DNA from: JBBDYH01 sp040901795
GTDB lineage: Bacteria > Planctomycetota > Planctomycetia > Pirellulales > JALHPA01
NCBI GenBank assembly: GCA_040901795.1
Contig: JBBDYH010000135.1
Span: forward strand, 17,152-81,151
Direction: 5' to 3'
DNA: 64,000 nucleotides
Both the position numbers and the translations under genes were made by a program. The notes under the pieces are model-generated. The model was not told the origin of the DNA. It saw only the letters and a program-made list of their open reading frames with translations, and ran no database searches. The stretch's first letter is position 1, and the number at the start of each line of letters is the position of its first letter. Positions 32,008 to 40,496 of this stretch are shown here, piece after piece.

Positions 32008-32396
32008 CGAGAAGTCGTCCGCCTTCGCCGAGTTCGCCCATCGGTAGGAGAATCGATGGCTCTTGAACGGGACGCGGCGTCATTCACCGAACGGCGCGGC
32101 GCTGGGGCAATCAGATCCTTAGGCATCGCCGCCTTCGCGAATTCCGTAATGATATCTCGGCCTTGCTCGCGCGGCACAAGCCGTGCGACTGCTTGCACTG
32201 AAACCGGCCCCAACACTTCGATACCCAATACTGATCCGTTCGCGTGTTCATCGACTAGAAGGCGATTGCGCAGGACCTCTCGGGTGCGGCCAATCTTACC
32301 GTCCTTGATTCTCAAATATGCTGCTCGCACTGAACCATCCGGTCGCGCCGAAATCTTCAGATCGATGCTGAAAACTTCTGAAGCTACTTTACCCAT
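32004..32396 (-). CDS. DUF2283-like protein with basic tail
   Basis: This 130-aa protein's first ~75 residues carry the DUF2283 pattern: SVRAAYLRIKDGKIGRTREV, then LLVDEHANGSVLGIEVLGP. DUF2283 genes often sit beside DUF4258 genes in toxin-antitoxin-like pairs. Here a DUF4258-like small gene overlaps upstream by 13 bp. The Arg/Ser-rich tail (about 100-130) reaches into the pdxA 3' end on the other strand and may be a run-on. Confidence 0.7.
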   Translation of the reverse strand: MGKVASEVFSIDLKISARPDGSVRAAYLRIKDGKIGRTREVLRNRLLVDEHANGSVLGIEVLGPVSVQAVARLVPREQGRDIITEFAKAAMPKDLIAPAPRRSVNDAASRSRAIDSPTDGRTRRRRTTSR

Positions 32397-32554
32397 ACGG
32401 TTACTACCTTAATTGATTCGCCAGCGTCTTCCACAATAACCACCACGGTGCGCGTGTTGGACCGCCGCTTCTCAAGTCGGAGGACGTTTGTTTCGCGCCA
32501 TGAGCGCCGCTTAATTGCTCTAGCAGTTATCGAGCGTTCAGAGTTGCAATTCAT
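32384..32554 (-). CDS. small DUF4258-like protein (56 aa), possibly truncated
   Basis: A short frame from ATG 32554 to TAG 32384 gives MNCNSERSITARAIKRRSW and ends TVVVIVEDAGESIKVVTVWV-K. The C-terminal strand pattern (R-T-V-V-V-I-V-E-D-x-G-E-x-I-K-V-V-T-V) is like the end of DUF4258 proteins. The usual N-terminal HAxxRMxxR part is missing. The ATG overlaps the stop of the upstream exported-protein gene (ATGA), and the 3' end overlaps the DUF2283 gene. The homology is by eye only. Confidence 0.5.
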   Translation of the reverse strand: MNCNSERSITARAIKRRSWRETNVLRLEKRRSNTRTVVVIVEDAGESIKVVTVWVK

Positions 32555-33564
32555 CTCACCATCGGCAGCCCCCGGCTCTGCAAAAACGCCTCCGTAACAT
32601 CGGTCGCCCCTGTGGCCACGTATTCAAACTGCCGCGGGTCAATCGGCCGGTTGAGCTGCACGTCGGTGAACTCAACCGTTACGGCTGGAAGAAACTCGTC
32701 CCCCCTGCCCTCCCCTACCCTGCTTCGTTCTTGATTGTCGGAAGCGCGGCGGCGAAACTCAATTCGCCTTGGGAACAAATCCTCGTGTCCCAAGAATATC
32801 ATCACGCGCTCGGGCAACTGCGGCAACTCGGCAAAGTCGCACGGTTCGCCTGCAGTGATGCGCTCTTGTTGATCGGGAGCGAGAGCGGCGAGCACCGAAG
32901 GCTTCCATTCCAGCTCGATCGCCCACATCGGAACTTCAACCAAATAACCCGCCTCCACCTTCAGCGTTTGAAAGTTCAATTGCAGCCCTTCCAGCAGCTT
33001 CGGCACTCCGCCGGTGGCCAGTTCTGCGACGGGCGAATTCGGCGGCAACTGTGCGGCTTGCCGTTGCGCCGCACGCACGCGGCGCAGATCGAGCCATTCA
33101 AGCTGTGCGCCGCCTGGCGTTTCGCGGTACGTCCACAACGCATTTGCATCGCACACTTGGAGGCGACTGGAGACTTCGTCACCGACCTGCGTCCTCAGCT
33201 CGAGCCGAAAACGCCGCGCACTCCCCTGTCCCACTTGCTGATACAAGCCCGACCCGATCAGCTCGCTGTTGAATAACTGGGTTCGATGTCGCACCAGTGC
33301 CGCAATCGAGCTGTAACGATCGACCCGCTCGCTCGCGATCCGCAACAACTTGTTTACTGCATCCATCCCGATCTCGTTGGGCCCTGAGTGGTCTTGAGCC
33401 GCAAGGGCCTCCGGCAAGTTTGGACCGGGCAGTTTCGCGATGTCGGCGCCTGCGACAGCGGCCACGATGCCGCCGCCCGCATCGGCTGGCGGCAGATCCT
33501 CGTCCCACAGCGCAAAGAGCGCCGCCCCACAGGCTATGGCGAAAATGGCGAGGATGATCTTCAT
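32551..33564 (-). CDS. exported planctomycete protein, unknown function
   Basis: This 337-aa protein begins MKIILAIFAIACGAALFALW, a signal peptide or N-terminal anchor. The body contains LLRIASERVDRYSSIAALVR, QVCDANALWTYRE and AVTVEFTDVQLNRPIDPRQF. The pattern of question-like lipid-carrier strands and the final segment RQFEYVATGATDVTEAFL recall LolA/LolB-like outer-membrane sorting proteins of planctomycetes, but this is weak. It may share a transcript with the two small genes that overlap it downstream. Confidence 0.6.
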   Translation of the reverse strand: MKIILAIFAIACGAALFALWDEDLPPADAGGGIVAAVAGADIAKLPGPNLPEALAAQDHSGPNEIGMDAVNKLLRIASERVDRYSSIAALVRHRTQLFNSELIGSGLYQQVGQGSARRFRLELRTQVGDEVSSRLQVCDANALWTYRETPGGAQLEWLDLRRVRAAQRQAAQLPPNSPVAELATGGVPKLLEGLQLNFQTLKVEAGYLVEVPMWAIELEWKPSVLAALAPDQQERITAGEPCDFAELPQLPERVMIFLGHEDLFPRRIEFRRRASDNQERSRVGEGRGDEFLPAVTVEFTDVQLNRPIDPRQFEYVATGATDVTEAFLQSRGLPMVR

Positions 33565-33885
33565 GTTCCGGTTTTGCCGGATTTGCCAAAGATTCGCGTT
33601 GTACGAGGCCGACGATTACCCCATGAGCGGTTTGTCCCGCGCCGTCACGGTCCCTTTAGCGGACTCTGCGCGGCTGGGTGTCCCGGTATTTCAACAAAAC
33701 GGGCGCTGTAGGCAAGCCGCGGCGACGCATTGTAGGTAGCTCCGCCAAGCGGGTCTATCTCACTTACGTCGCACAAGTCATTGCAGGTCACACTGGTTCG
33801 CTCGCAACCAATTTCATCGTGCTTCACCGCGAGAACGGTCCCGCCGAGGCGGGCTGGTCGGAAGACGATGCTCAGGGGGGATCGC
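33565..33885. other. divergent intergenic region upstream of the envelope cluster
   Basis: 321 bp between an exported-protein gene (minus) and a lipoprotein gene (plus). It probably holds both promoters. I see no clear repeat arms or boxes; short reading frames here lack coding character. A strong AGGGGGG Shine-Dalgarno (33875-33881) belongs to the downstream gene. Confidence 0.5.
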
Positions 33886-35091
33886 ATGAAACACCGCCTT
33901 TCGTTCCTTTCCGTTGCACTTGTGCTGGGTACGGCGCTAGCCGGCTGTGCCCTGCCCCACAACACGCCAGGCAAACACCTGGATCACATCCGGCCGGTCG
34001 TTGGACCGCGGCACAATGTCCTGCCGCCGGCGGCCATGCTGATGCACCCTGGTCCTGGAGTCGATGGTCCCGGCCCCGGCGTGTTCATGACATCTGCGCC
34101 GGCAGTCGGCGGCATGGGCCTGACAGGCGTCACGTCGCAAATCGCCTTCATCGGCCTCGACGGCATGCGCGTGAACTGGGATGTCGGGGCGCCAGGCATG
34201 TTCGATTCGGAACCGCTGATCGTTCCCGGCCGCTACAACTTCGGTCAAGGCGCGATCTACCGGTTGAAGCTGACCGACATTCCGAACCGGCCCGGCGTCG
34301 AGCTGTATCCGACGCTTGAAATTGCTCCGGCCACGCCGCGCACCGAGGCATACCTGGCTCACAACGCGATTCCGTTCCAGTTGACCGATGAGGATCTCGA
34401 CCAGGTGACGTCGGGCAACTTCGTCACGAAGGTGATTTACCTGCCCGATCCGGAGTTCCAAGAATTGGCGTTGGCCGGTGTTGAAACGCTCGTCAGCACG
34501 CGACTCGATCCAGGCGTCGATCCGGTGGTCGAAGCTGACCGCAAAGGTTCGATCCTGGCGATCATTCGAGCGGGCAACAAGGATCTCCAAGTCGGCGCCG
34601 GCGCCGGCGAAGGCGTCGCACACGCGGGTTACAGCATGGCCGGAGGCGCTTCGCTTGGCTTGCCGAGCGGAGCGATGGCGCCCGGCGCCGAGTGCGGCGT
34701 CAACGGCTACATCGCAGGGGTAACGGTTCCGCAGTACGGCATGCCGCACGTCGGCACGCCGATTGGCCTGCCAGGCCCGCCGCATATTCCGCTGGGCGTT
34801 CCGGCCGGCTTGCAACAACACGTGATGCGCAACCACACCAAGTACCGAATTCCGGGACCGGTGGAGAAGATGGCGATCGACGTGAAGCAAAAGCCGGGCT
34901 TGAGCTATCCCAAGCCGGTGGATCATGTCCACATCACCGAAAAGAGCTACGTTCCGCCGCTTGTCTTCCGCCAGCCGTTTGCGGACAAGCACCATCATGT
35001 CGGCACAGTCGGCAACGCCGGTATGGCTAGCCCGATGCACGGCGAGGCGGAATGTGTAGACGGCGAGTGTGATCCATACGACGCCCCGTAA
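33886..35091 (+). CDS. lipoprotein of a planctomycete envelope cluster
   Basis: This 401-aa protein begins MKHRLSFLSVALVLGTALAG-C, with a lipobox (LAGC) at Cys20. A Pro/Gly/Met-rich region follows, then a ~110-residue domain (about 115-225) with IYRLKLTDIPNRPGVELYPT and DQVTSGNFVTKVIYLPDPEF. This domain is repeated in the next gene. The rest is rich in Gly, His and Pro, ending GECDPYDAP. ATG 33886 has a strong Shine-Dalgarno. It is probably anchored on the periplasmic or outer face of a membrane; role unknown. A terminator follows, so it may be expressed apart from the next two genes. Confidence 0.8.
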   Translation: MKHRLSFLSVALVLGTALAGCALPHNTPGKHLDHIRPVVGPRHNVLPPAAMLMHPGPGVDGPGPGVFMTSAPAVGGMGLTGVTSQIAFIGLDGMRVNWDVGAPGMFDSEPLIVPGRYNFGQGAIYRLKLTDIPNRPGVELYPTLEIAPATPRTEAYLAHNAIPFQLTDEDLDQVTSGNFVTKVIYLPDPEFQELALAGVETLVSTRLDPGVDPVVEADRKGSILAIIRAGNKDLQVGAGAGEGVAHAGYSMAGGASLGLPSGAMAPGAECGVNGYIAGVTVPQYGMPHVGTPIGLPGPPHIPLGVPAGLQQHVMRNHTKYRIPGPVEKMAIDVKQKPGLSYPKPVDHVHITEKSYVPPLVFRQPFADKHHHVGTVGNAGMASPMHGEAECVDGECDPYDAP

Positions 35092-35113
35092 GCATGTCTC
35101 CTTCGCGCTTTCA

Positions 35114-35158
35114 GCCTCCGGCCGGCGTGCCAAGAGCGCGCCGGCTGGAGGGCTTTTT
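35114..35158 (+). terminator. rho-independent terminator after the lipoprotein gene
   Basis: GCCTCCGGCCGGCG pairs with CGCCGGCTGGAGGGC (one mismatch region), with loop TGCCAAGAGCG, followed by TTTTT. It starts 23 bp after the stop codon. Confidence 0.85.
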
Positions 35159-35292
35159 ACGAAGTACGAATGACGAAGTACGAAGTACGAAGTACGAATG
35201 AAGAAGCAAATCCCAACGACGAACGACCCCTCTCGTTCCCAGGCTCTGCCTGGGAACGCACTGTCCCGAGGCTCTGCCTCGTGCGCCCCGCA
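35159..35292. repeat. ACGAAGT heptamer array and GTTCCCAGGC repeat
   Basis: ACGAAGT/ACGAATG units run from about 35159 to 35200. They are followed by CGTTCCCAGGCTCTGCCTGG and GAGGCTCTGCCTCGTGCG (35228-35290). The second motif returns inverted at 39198-39262. Both lie upstream of the next gene and confuse its start. Confidence 0.75.
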
Positions 35293-35308
35293 AAGCGCCG
35301 TCACCCCA

Positions 35309-36280
35309 TTGACGCCGTGCAGGTTCGTCCTTCGTCACGTCCTGGGTTGTCTGCTTATCCTGCTAACAACTCAAGTTCGCGCCCAGGAAAAAGTCCACAT
35401 GCTCCACGCCGGCAAGTTGCCTCCGGGCGCGATCGGGGCGCAGCAACTGCTCCGCGGTGGACCGTTGCCAGGCTATTTTCAACCAGCAGAGATCAAGGCG
35501 CCTGAAGGTGCATTTGTCTCTCTGGCGGTGAATCAGGAGTTTAGCGCCCCGCAAACGACTCCGTTGAAGGTGGGAATGCTCATTGCGCCGGTCTATCGCC
35601 TGCGCGTGACGCAAATCCCCAACCACCTGGGCGAGGAAGTCTATCCCACGATCGAAATTATCAATCGCATCTATCCACCGGTCGGCGAGGAATTCCGCTT
35701 TCCGGTTCCTATTGAGCTTACTCAGGCCGATCTGGAGCTGGCGCTGTCAGGTAAGTTTGTCACGCGCGTTGTGTATCTCGAAGATCCGCAGCAAGCGCTT
35801 CCGGTGGCGCCGGTGGACGATGAGCAGCGCTACTTCGAAGTCCGCCCCTCGGACGATCCTTTGGAAGTTGCCGATCGACTCGGGCGGCCGGTGGCCATCA
35901 TCCGCCTCGGTGGACGATTGCCCGATGCAACCGGACCAGACCCGAAATTCCTCTTCGGTTCCCCGCCGCTGATGGTCCCCAACTCGCTTGCTCTGGTGAG
36001 CGAGCTCTCAACTGGGGGTGAAGGCCCCACCCGCGATAGCCCAGGGCGGAGTCTACCGCCGCGGCAGACGGCACCCTGGGTGTCCGAACCTGCATCGGAT
36101 CCCAAGGCCCAACGGGCCGTGACCACCTCATCGCCGACCGTCCGGCTTGCCGCGACCCGGTCGGTGCTGTCGAACGAACGGGCGCCTGACGGACGCCCTG
36201 TGGTTTCACTCGCCGCTGATAATGAGTGGAAGCCGAATAAGCCGGCGCCCGTGGCCGTTTCGATCTCTGACGACGAGTGA
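35309..36280 (+). CDS. exported paralogue of the upstream lipoprotein
   Basis: The first ~35 codons after the ATG at 35198 are translated repeat. The hydrophobic signal (FVLRHVLGCLLILLTTQVRA-Q) starts near 35330, so TTG 35309 is a plausible start (323 aa), though 35198 cannot be excluded. The body contains VYRLRVTQIPNHLGEEVYPT and ALSGKFVTRVVYLEDPQQ. These align with the domain in the 33886 gene, showing a tandem duplication. A long Ser/Pro-rich tail follows. The next gene starts 6 bp after its stop, so the two are cotranscribed. Confidence 0.78.
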   Translation: MTPCRFVLRHVLGCLLILLTTQVRAQEKVHMLHAGKLPPGAIGAQQLLRGGPLPGYFQPAEIKAPEGAFVSLAVNQEFSAPQTTPLKVGMLIAPVYRLRVTQIPNHLGEEVYPTIEIINRIYPPVGEEFRFPVPIELTQADLELALSGKFVTRVVYLEDPQQALPVAPVDDEQRYFEVRPSDDPLEVADRLGRPVAIIRLGGRLPDATGPDPKFLFGSPPLMVPNSLALVSELSTGGEGPTRDSPGRSLPPRQTAPWVSEPASDPKAQRAVTTSSPTVRLAATRSVLSNERAPDGRPVVSLAADNEWKPNKPAPVAVSISDDE

Positions 36281-36286
36281 GGCATC

Positions 36287-37513
36287 ATGCTTAAGTCGAT
36301 TAGGCTCTTGCTCGTAGCCGCTGCCACTCCCCTGCTCTGCTCATGCCGAGCGCCGCTGCACTCTGGGGCGGTGGGATCGCTGCAGCATCAAGCCAACGGA
36401 TCGCTTGGCCAGCCGAATAGTGGATCGGCTGAGCACACATTGCCGGCAATCGCCTACACCGGTCATCCCGGCGACGGTTTTACACAGCCCGGCGCGATCC
36501 CCGCGCACATGCGTCCGCCCGGATGGGAGCCCCCGACCGCCATCGGCCCTCCCCTGCCCCGCATGGTGCATGGCCCCTGGGCGCCGCCGGGCATCGCGGT
36601 GCCGTGGCCCGAGCAGGAATACCTCCGCGACGGCGGCGATAAGGAGACGCGCGTCATCGTCCGCGAGGATTGGCGCGTCGACGGTCTCGACCTGGAGGAC
36701 ACGGTCGCTCATTACGATACCCGCGACGGACGCACGCTCGTCGAGCCCTCGAATGAGGTCTGCCTTTATGCCCCGCGGTTCGCCGCCGTGCGCCGGGTCG
36801 ATAACGTGTTCGAGGGCGAGCAGCTTGCCAAAGCCGGCGGACACACGCAGCCGATCGCGCTGTTGCGCCACGAGGAGAAACAATTCGCCGCCACCAACAT
36901 GCAGCCGCTCCAACCGGTCGGCGACCGCGCCGCACGGCGTGCGAACATCGCCAAACAGCGTGATCAGGGTGTGCCGGTGTTCACGGTATTGGTGCCGGTC
37001 CCGCTACAGGATCGCTTGAAGCCGCACGAGAACTTCACACTCTTCCGGACGGGCCAAATGGTTGCGTCCGAGAAAGCACTCTTGGCCAAGGCCGCCCAGG
37101 CGGCCATCGTCTGGGAATCGAAGCAAGCCGTACAGATCGTCCTCGACGGCAAGCGAGCCCAGGCCGACGTACAAGTGCAAGATGTTGAGGTCGTCTATCG
37201 GGTTGACGAACCGGGCAATCCCAAACTGCGGCTCTGCAAGACGGCATCCGCGACCAGTGCGCTACCGGGCGACGAGATCGATTTCACGCTCTGGTTTGAT
37301 AACGTGGGCGGCCAGGAGATCGGCAACGTGACGATCATTGACAACCTCACGACGCGTCTCGAGTATGTTCCCGAAAGCGCTCAATCGAGCGTCAAGGCGA
37401 GCTTCTCGGTCGAACCCAACGAGGGGGACTCGCTGACGCTTCGCTGGGAAATCGCCGAGCCGTTGAAACCGGGCGATGGCGGCCTCGTCCGCTTCAAGTG
37501 CCGAGTACGATAG
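36287..37513 (+). CDS. lipoprotein with DUF11-type C-terminal repeat
   Basis: This 408-aa protein begins MLKSIRLLLVAAATPLLCS-C, with a lipobox at Cys20. A Pro-rich N-terminal part contains PPLPRMVHGPWAPPGIAVPW. A middle region may pack as helices (KALLAKAAQAAIVWESKQAV). The end, LCKTASATSALPGDEIDFTL followed by NVTIIDNLTTRLEYVPESAQ, is the DUF11/TIGR01451 beta-sandwich repeat common in surface proteins. It is the last gene of the cluster, 6 bp after the paralogue, with a repeat region directly after it. Confidence 0.82.
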   Translation: MLKSIRLLLVAAATPLLCSCRAPLHSGAVGSLQHQANGSLGQPNSGSAEHTLPAIAYTGHPGDGFTQPGAIPAHMRPPGWEPPTAIGPPLPRMVHGPWAPPGIAVPWPEQEYLRDGGDKETRVIVREDWRVDGLDLEDTVAHYDTRDGRTLVEPSNEVCLYAPRFAAVRRVDNVFEGEQLAKAGGHTQPIALLRHEEKQFAATNMQPLQPVGDRAARRANIAKQRDQGVPVFTVLVPVPLQDRLKPHENFTLFRTGQMVASEKALLAKAAQAAIVWESKQAVQIVLDGKRAQADVQVQDVEVVYRVDEPGNPKLRLCKTASATSALPGDEIDFTLWFDNVGGQEIGNVTIIDNLTTRLEYVPESAQSSVKASFSVEPNEGDSLTLRWEIAEPLKPGDGGLVRFKCRVR

Positions 37514-37680
37514 GAGGGTTCGGGGTTCAGGGTTCAGCGAAGACAAGGAGACAAGGAGACAAGGAGACTGGGAGACTGGGAACTTCGAACTGCCAACCTA
37601 CTAGACACCAGGTCACCAGACACTCGTCACTTGATTCGGTACGTGTACTCAGTACTTCTTACCTTGGTCCTTCCTCGTTC
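37514..37680. repeat. GGGTTCA heptamers, GACAAGGA octamers and GTACGAA-type units
   Basis: GGGTTCGGGGTTCAGGGTTC is followed by GACAAGGA three times and GACTGGGA twice, then CTAGACACCAGGTCACCAGA and a TACTCAGTACTTCTTACC arm. It fills the convergent gap between the DUF11 lipoprotein and the PQQ-like gene. GGGTTCA units also follow the aminotransferase stop (40497-40530). Confidence 0.75.
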
Positions 37681-39039
37681 TTACTTCGCCCTTCGTCCTT
37701 CCTCTTTCGCTCGCACATCATAGCACCACAGTGTTTCCTGATCCCGCAGGTAGAGCCGGCCGTCGACAACGACGGGGTGGGGCCAGCCTGGCTCGCCGCT
37801 TGTGGGAATCGTAAAGCTGCTCACCTCGCGGTAGCCGTCCGGCGTGGGGAGAACGAGCGCGACGACGCCGTTTTGAAAGCGCCAGTAGAGGTGACCGTCG
37901 GCATAGGTCACTGCGGCGGAGCCACTCCCGCCGGCCTGCGACCTGCTTTCCCATGCGATATCGCCGGTGCGCGCATCGGCGCACCAAGGGATGCCGTTGT
38001 CATCGCGATCACCGTAAAGATAGTCGCCCACCCAGATCACGCCGCCGTGCTTGTTGTTGAGATCGCGTTCGAACCATAGCTCTTCGACATTGAATTTGCT
38101 CCCCTCTTTGGTGACGCGAACCATACCTCCGCCGCGGCCGTAACCGGCGGCGAAGAACACGCGATCGCCCTGCACAATGGGCGTGGGGATGTTGGCGGTG
38201 TTATCCTCAAAGCGGTTGCCATAGCGCCAGAGGAGCCGCCCGTCATCGGCCGCGAACGAGGCCCCGCCTTGTGACAGTAGCTGCACGTACTGCCGCAGCC
38301 CGCCGATCTCGGCCACGACAGCCGATGCATAGCCGGCGCGTTCGCCTTCTTCGGTCCGGCCCTTCCAAATCACCTTGCCGGATCGTTTGTCGAGTGCGAC
38401 CATGGTCGCCTCGCGACCGCCGGGCGTGCAGACCAGCTTCTCGCCGTCCACCAGCGGCGACTCGGCGTATTTCCAACCGCCAGATCTTCCTTGGAAATCT
38501 TTTTCCAGATTTTTTCGCCAGATGATTTCGCCGCTCTTCGCGTTGGCGCAAACGAGATCGCCAAAATGGCTGAGCGCGTAGACGCGGTCCTCGTTGACAG
38601 TGGGCGTCGAGCGCGGTCCCCTGTAGCCGCCGCCTTCGCCGGCCCGCCCAATTTTAGCCTTCCAAATCACCTCGCCGCCGTCGCGACTGACGGCGAACAG
38701 ATAACAGGCGTCGTCGAGGTCGCCCATCGTATAGATTTGGTCGCCCGCCACGCTGACGCTGGAGAAGCCTTCGCCTAGTCCTGTTCCCTTCCACACGACC
38801 GGCGGGCCATTCTCGGGCCATTTCTTTAGCAGCTTCGTATCCGCCGAGAGGCCGTCCCGGTTCGGCCCGCGCCATTGGGGCCAGTCGCGCGTATTGCGCT
38901 GGCTGACGCTGGCGGGCGTCGTTCGACCGCGCGGCGGCTGAGCATCGCAGGCGGCGGAAAACGCAATCGTCACAACGAAAGCCAAGGGCAAAACGCCATC
39001 GACAATGGGACGGCACGAACGCAGGTCGACCATGCTCAT
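37681..39039 (-). CDS. exported PQQ-like beta-propeller protein
   Basis: This 452-aa protein has a signal peptide (after MSMVDLRSCRPIVDG, PLAFVVTIAFSAACDA-Q). It then has repeated propeller blades with the Trp-docking type pattern: WPQWRGPNRDGLSA, LFAVSRDGGEVIWKAKIG, LVCANAKSGEIIWRKNLE, MVALDKRSGKVIWKG, WCADARTGDIAWESR and GVVALVLPTPDG. Such outer-membrane-biogenesis-like (BamB/YncE-like) propellers are abundant in planctomycetes; there is no evidence it binds PQQ. ATG 39039 is chosen because it places the signal at the start. Confidence 0.88.
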   Translation of the reverse strand: MSMVDLRSCRPIVDGVLPLAFVVTIAFSAACDAQPPRGRTTPASVSQRNTRDWPQWRGPNRDGLSADTKLLKKWPENGPPVVWKGTGLGEGFSSVSVAGDQIYTMGDLDDACYLFAVSRDGGEVIWKAKIGRAGEGGGYRGPRSTPTVNEDRVYALSHFGDLVCANAKSGEIIWRKNLEKDFQGRSGGWKYAESPLVDGEKLVCTPGGREATMVALDKRSGKVIWKGRTEEGERAGYASAVVAEIGGLRQYVQLLSQGGASFAADDGRLLWRYGNRFEDNTANIPTPIVQGDRVFFAAGYGRGGGMVRVTKEGSKFNVEELWFERDLNNKHGGVIWVGDYLYGDRDDNGIPWCADARTGDIAWESRSQAGGSGSAAVTYADGHLYWRFQNGVVALVLPTPDGYREVSSFTIPTSGEPGWPHPVVVDGRLYLRDQETLWCYDVRAKEEGRRAK

Positions 39040-39368
39040 GGGGCACCGAGTCGGGTGGGAATAAGGGCGGGCAACGAGGTAAGTATAGACGCCGAGCACC
39101 GACGGGACCACGGTTGAACGACGAACACTCGCCACGGCGGGCGGGCTCCGCACGAAGGATAAAGTACGAAGGCGCACTGCTTCGAATATGTGGCGGCGCT
39201 CGGCGGGGCGCACGAGGCAGAGCCTCGGGCCAGTGCGTTCCCAGGCGGAGCCTGGGAACGAGAGAAGGACGAATGGTTGAGCGCGCGGTCTGGCTTCTCG
39301 TTGCAGCGATGGCGTGCGATAATCGAATGTCGAGTAAACAATGTATCGTGGGATCCCCGCTCGCTAAA
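39040..39368. other. intergenic region with GTTCCCAGGC repeat, before the aminotransferase
   Basis: 329 bp between divergent genes. It contains GCGCACGAGGCAGAGCCTCG and CGTTCCCAGGCGGAGCCTGG (39203-39260), the inverse of the element at 35228-35290. The aminotransferase frame stays open through it from 39114, but the translation there is repeat, not protein. Promoters are presumably present but not resolved. Confidence 0.6.
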
Positions 39369-40496
39369 ATGCCTCATCCTTGGATCGCCGATCGCGCACT
39401 GTCCTTCGACAGCTCTGGCATTCGCAAAGTCTTCGAGCTGGCCGCGAAGCTGAAGGACCCCATCAACCTCTCGATCGGCCAGCCGGATTTCGACGTGCCG
39501 GAGGCGGCGCGGCAGGCGGCGATCGACGCCATTCAAAGCCGCAAGAATGGCTACGCGGTGACGCAAGGCGTGCCCGAGCTGCGCGACAGGTTGCAAGCCG
39601 ACGTAGATCGCGAGTTGAGGCACCCCGACCGCAAGCTGTTCGTCACCAGCGGCACCAGCGGCGGCCTGGTGCTGGCGATGATGGCGCTGGTGAACCCCGG
39701 CGATGAGGTGATCCTGTTTGATCCGTACTTTGTCATGTACGAGCCGCTAGTGAAGTTGATGGGCGCACGGGCAGTGCTGGTCGATACCAATCCGACGTTT
39801 CAGATTGAGATCGAGCGTGTGCGAGCGGCGGTGACGCCGCGGACCAAGGTGATCCTGTTTAACAGCCCGGCGAACCCAACCGGCTACGTGGCCAGCGAGG
39901 TCGAAGTGCGTGCGCTGGCGGAGTTGGCTCGGGAGAAGAATATTGCACTGGTGAGCGATGAGATCTATCGGCTGTTCTGCTACGACGCGCCGTTTGTCTC
40001 GCCGGCGCGGTTCAACGAGCAGACGATTGTGATCGACGGATTCTCCAAGACCTGGGCAATGACGGGTTGGCGCGTCGGCTGGGCACATGGGCCGGCGGCG
40101 GTCATCGACGAGATGATCAAGATCCAGCAGTACAGTTTTGTCTGCGCGCCACACCCGCTGCAGGTTGCCGCGGCCGCCGCGCTCGACATCGATATGACGC
40201 CGTACGTGGATCAGTACCGGGAGAAGCGACATCGGCTGTTGCAGGGAATTCGGGAGGATTATGCGGTGACGGCGCCCGGAGGAGCATTTTATGTGTTTCC
40301 TAAGGCGCCACTGGGCGAGGAGTACCCGTGGAAAAACGCGACGGAGTTTGTCGCGCGGGCAATCGAGAACGAGCTGTTGATCATTCCGGGGAAGATTTTC
40401 AGTCAGCATGACGATCACTTTCGGATCTCGTACGCGGCGGACGAGCGGACGATCGATCGGGGGATTGACGTGTTGAGGCGGCTGGCCGCCGGGTAG
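39369..40496 (+). CDS. class I/II pyridoxal phosphate aminotransferase
   Basis: This 375-aa fold-type I aminotransferase contains INLSIGQPDFDVPE (residues 32-45), the cofactor-binding loop TSGTSGGLVLAMM, FNSPANPTGYVASE (with the Asn that contacts PLP), SDEIYRLFCY, and the Schiff-base Lys227 in DGFSKTWAMTGWRVGW. The Arg that binds the substrate carboxylate is in HFRISYAADE. It resembles aspartate/aromatic aminotransferases; the substrate is not fixed. ATG 39369 is chosen as it starts the family region (MPHPWIADRALSF). Confidence 0.92.
   Translation: MPHPWIADRALSFDSSGIRKVFELAAKLKDPINLSIGQPDFDVPEAARQAAIDAIQSRKNGYAVTQGVPELRDRLQADVDRELRHPDRKLFVTSGTSGGLVLAMMALVNPGDEVILFDPYFVMYEPLVKLMGARAVLVDTNPTFQIEIERVRAAVTPRTKVILFNSPANPTGYVASEVEVRALAELAREKNIALVSDEIYRLFCYDAPFVSPARFNEQTIVIDGFSKTWAMTGWRVGWAHGPAAVIDEMIKIQQYSFVCAPHPLQVAAAAALDIDMTPYVDQYREKRHRLLQGIREDYAVTAPGGAFYVFPKAPLGEEYPWKNATEFVARAIENELLIIPGKIFSQHDDHFRISYAADERTIDRGIDVLRRLAAG

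Noticed and set aside
34148..34351. Minus-strand frames opposite the lipoprotein gene
   Set aside because: The plus strand has a lipobox, Shine-Dalgarno, terminator and a paralogue; the minus frames are Arg-rich shadows.
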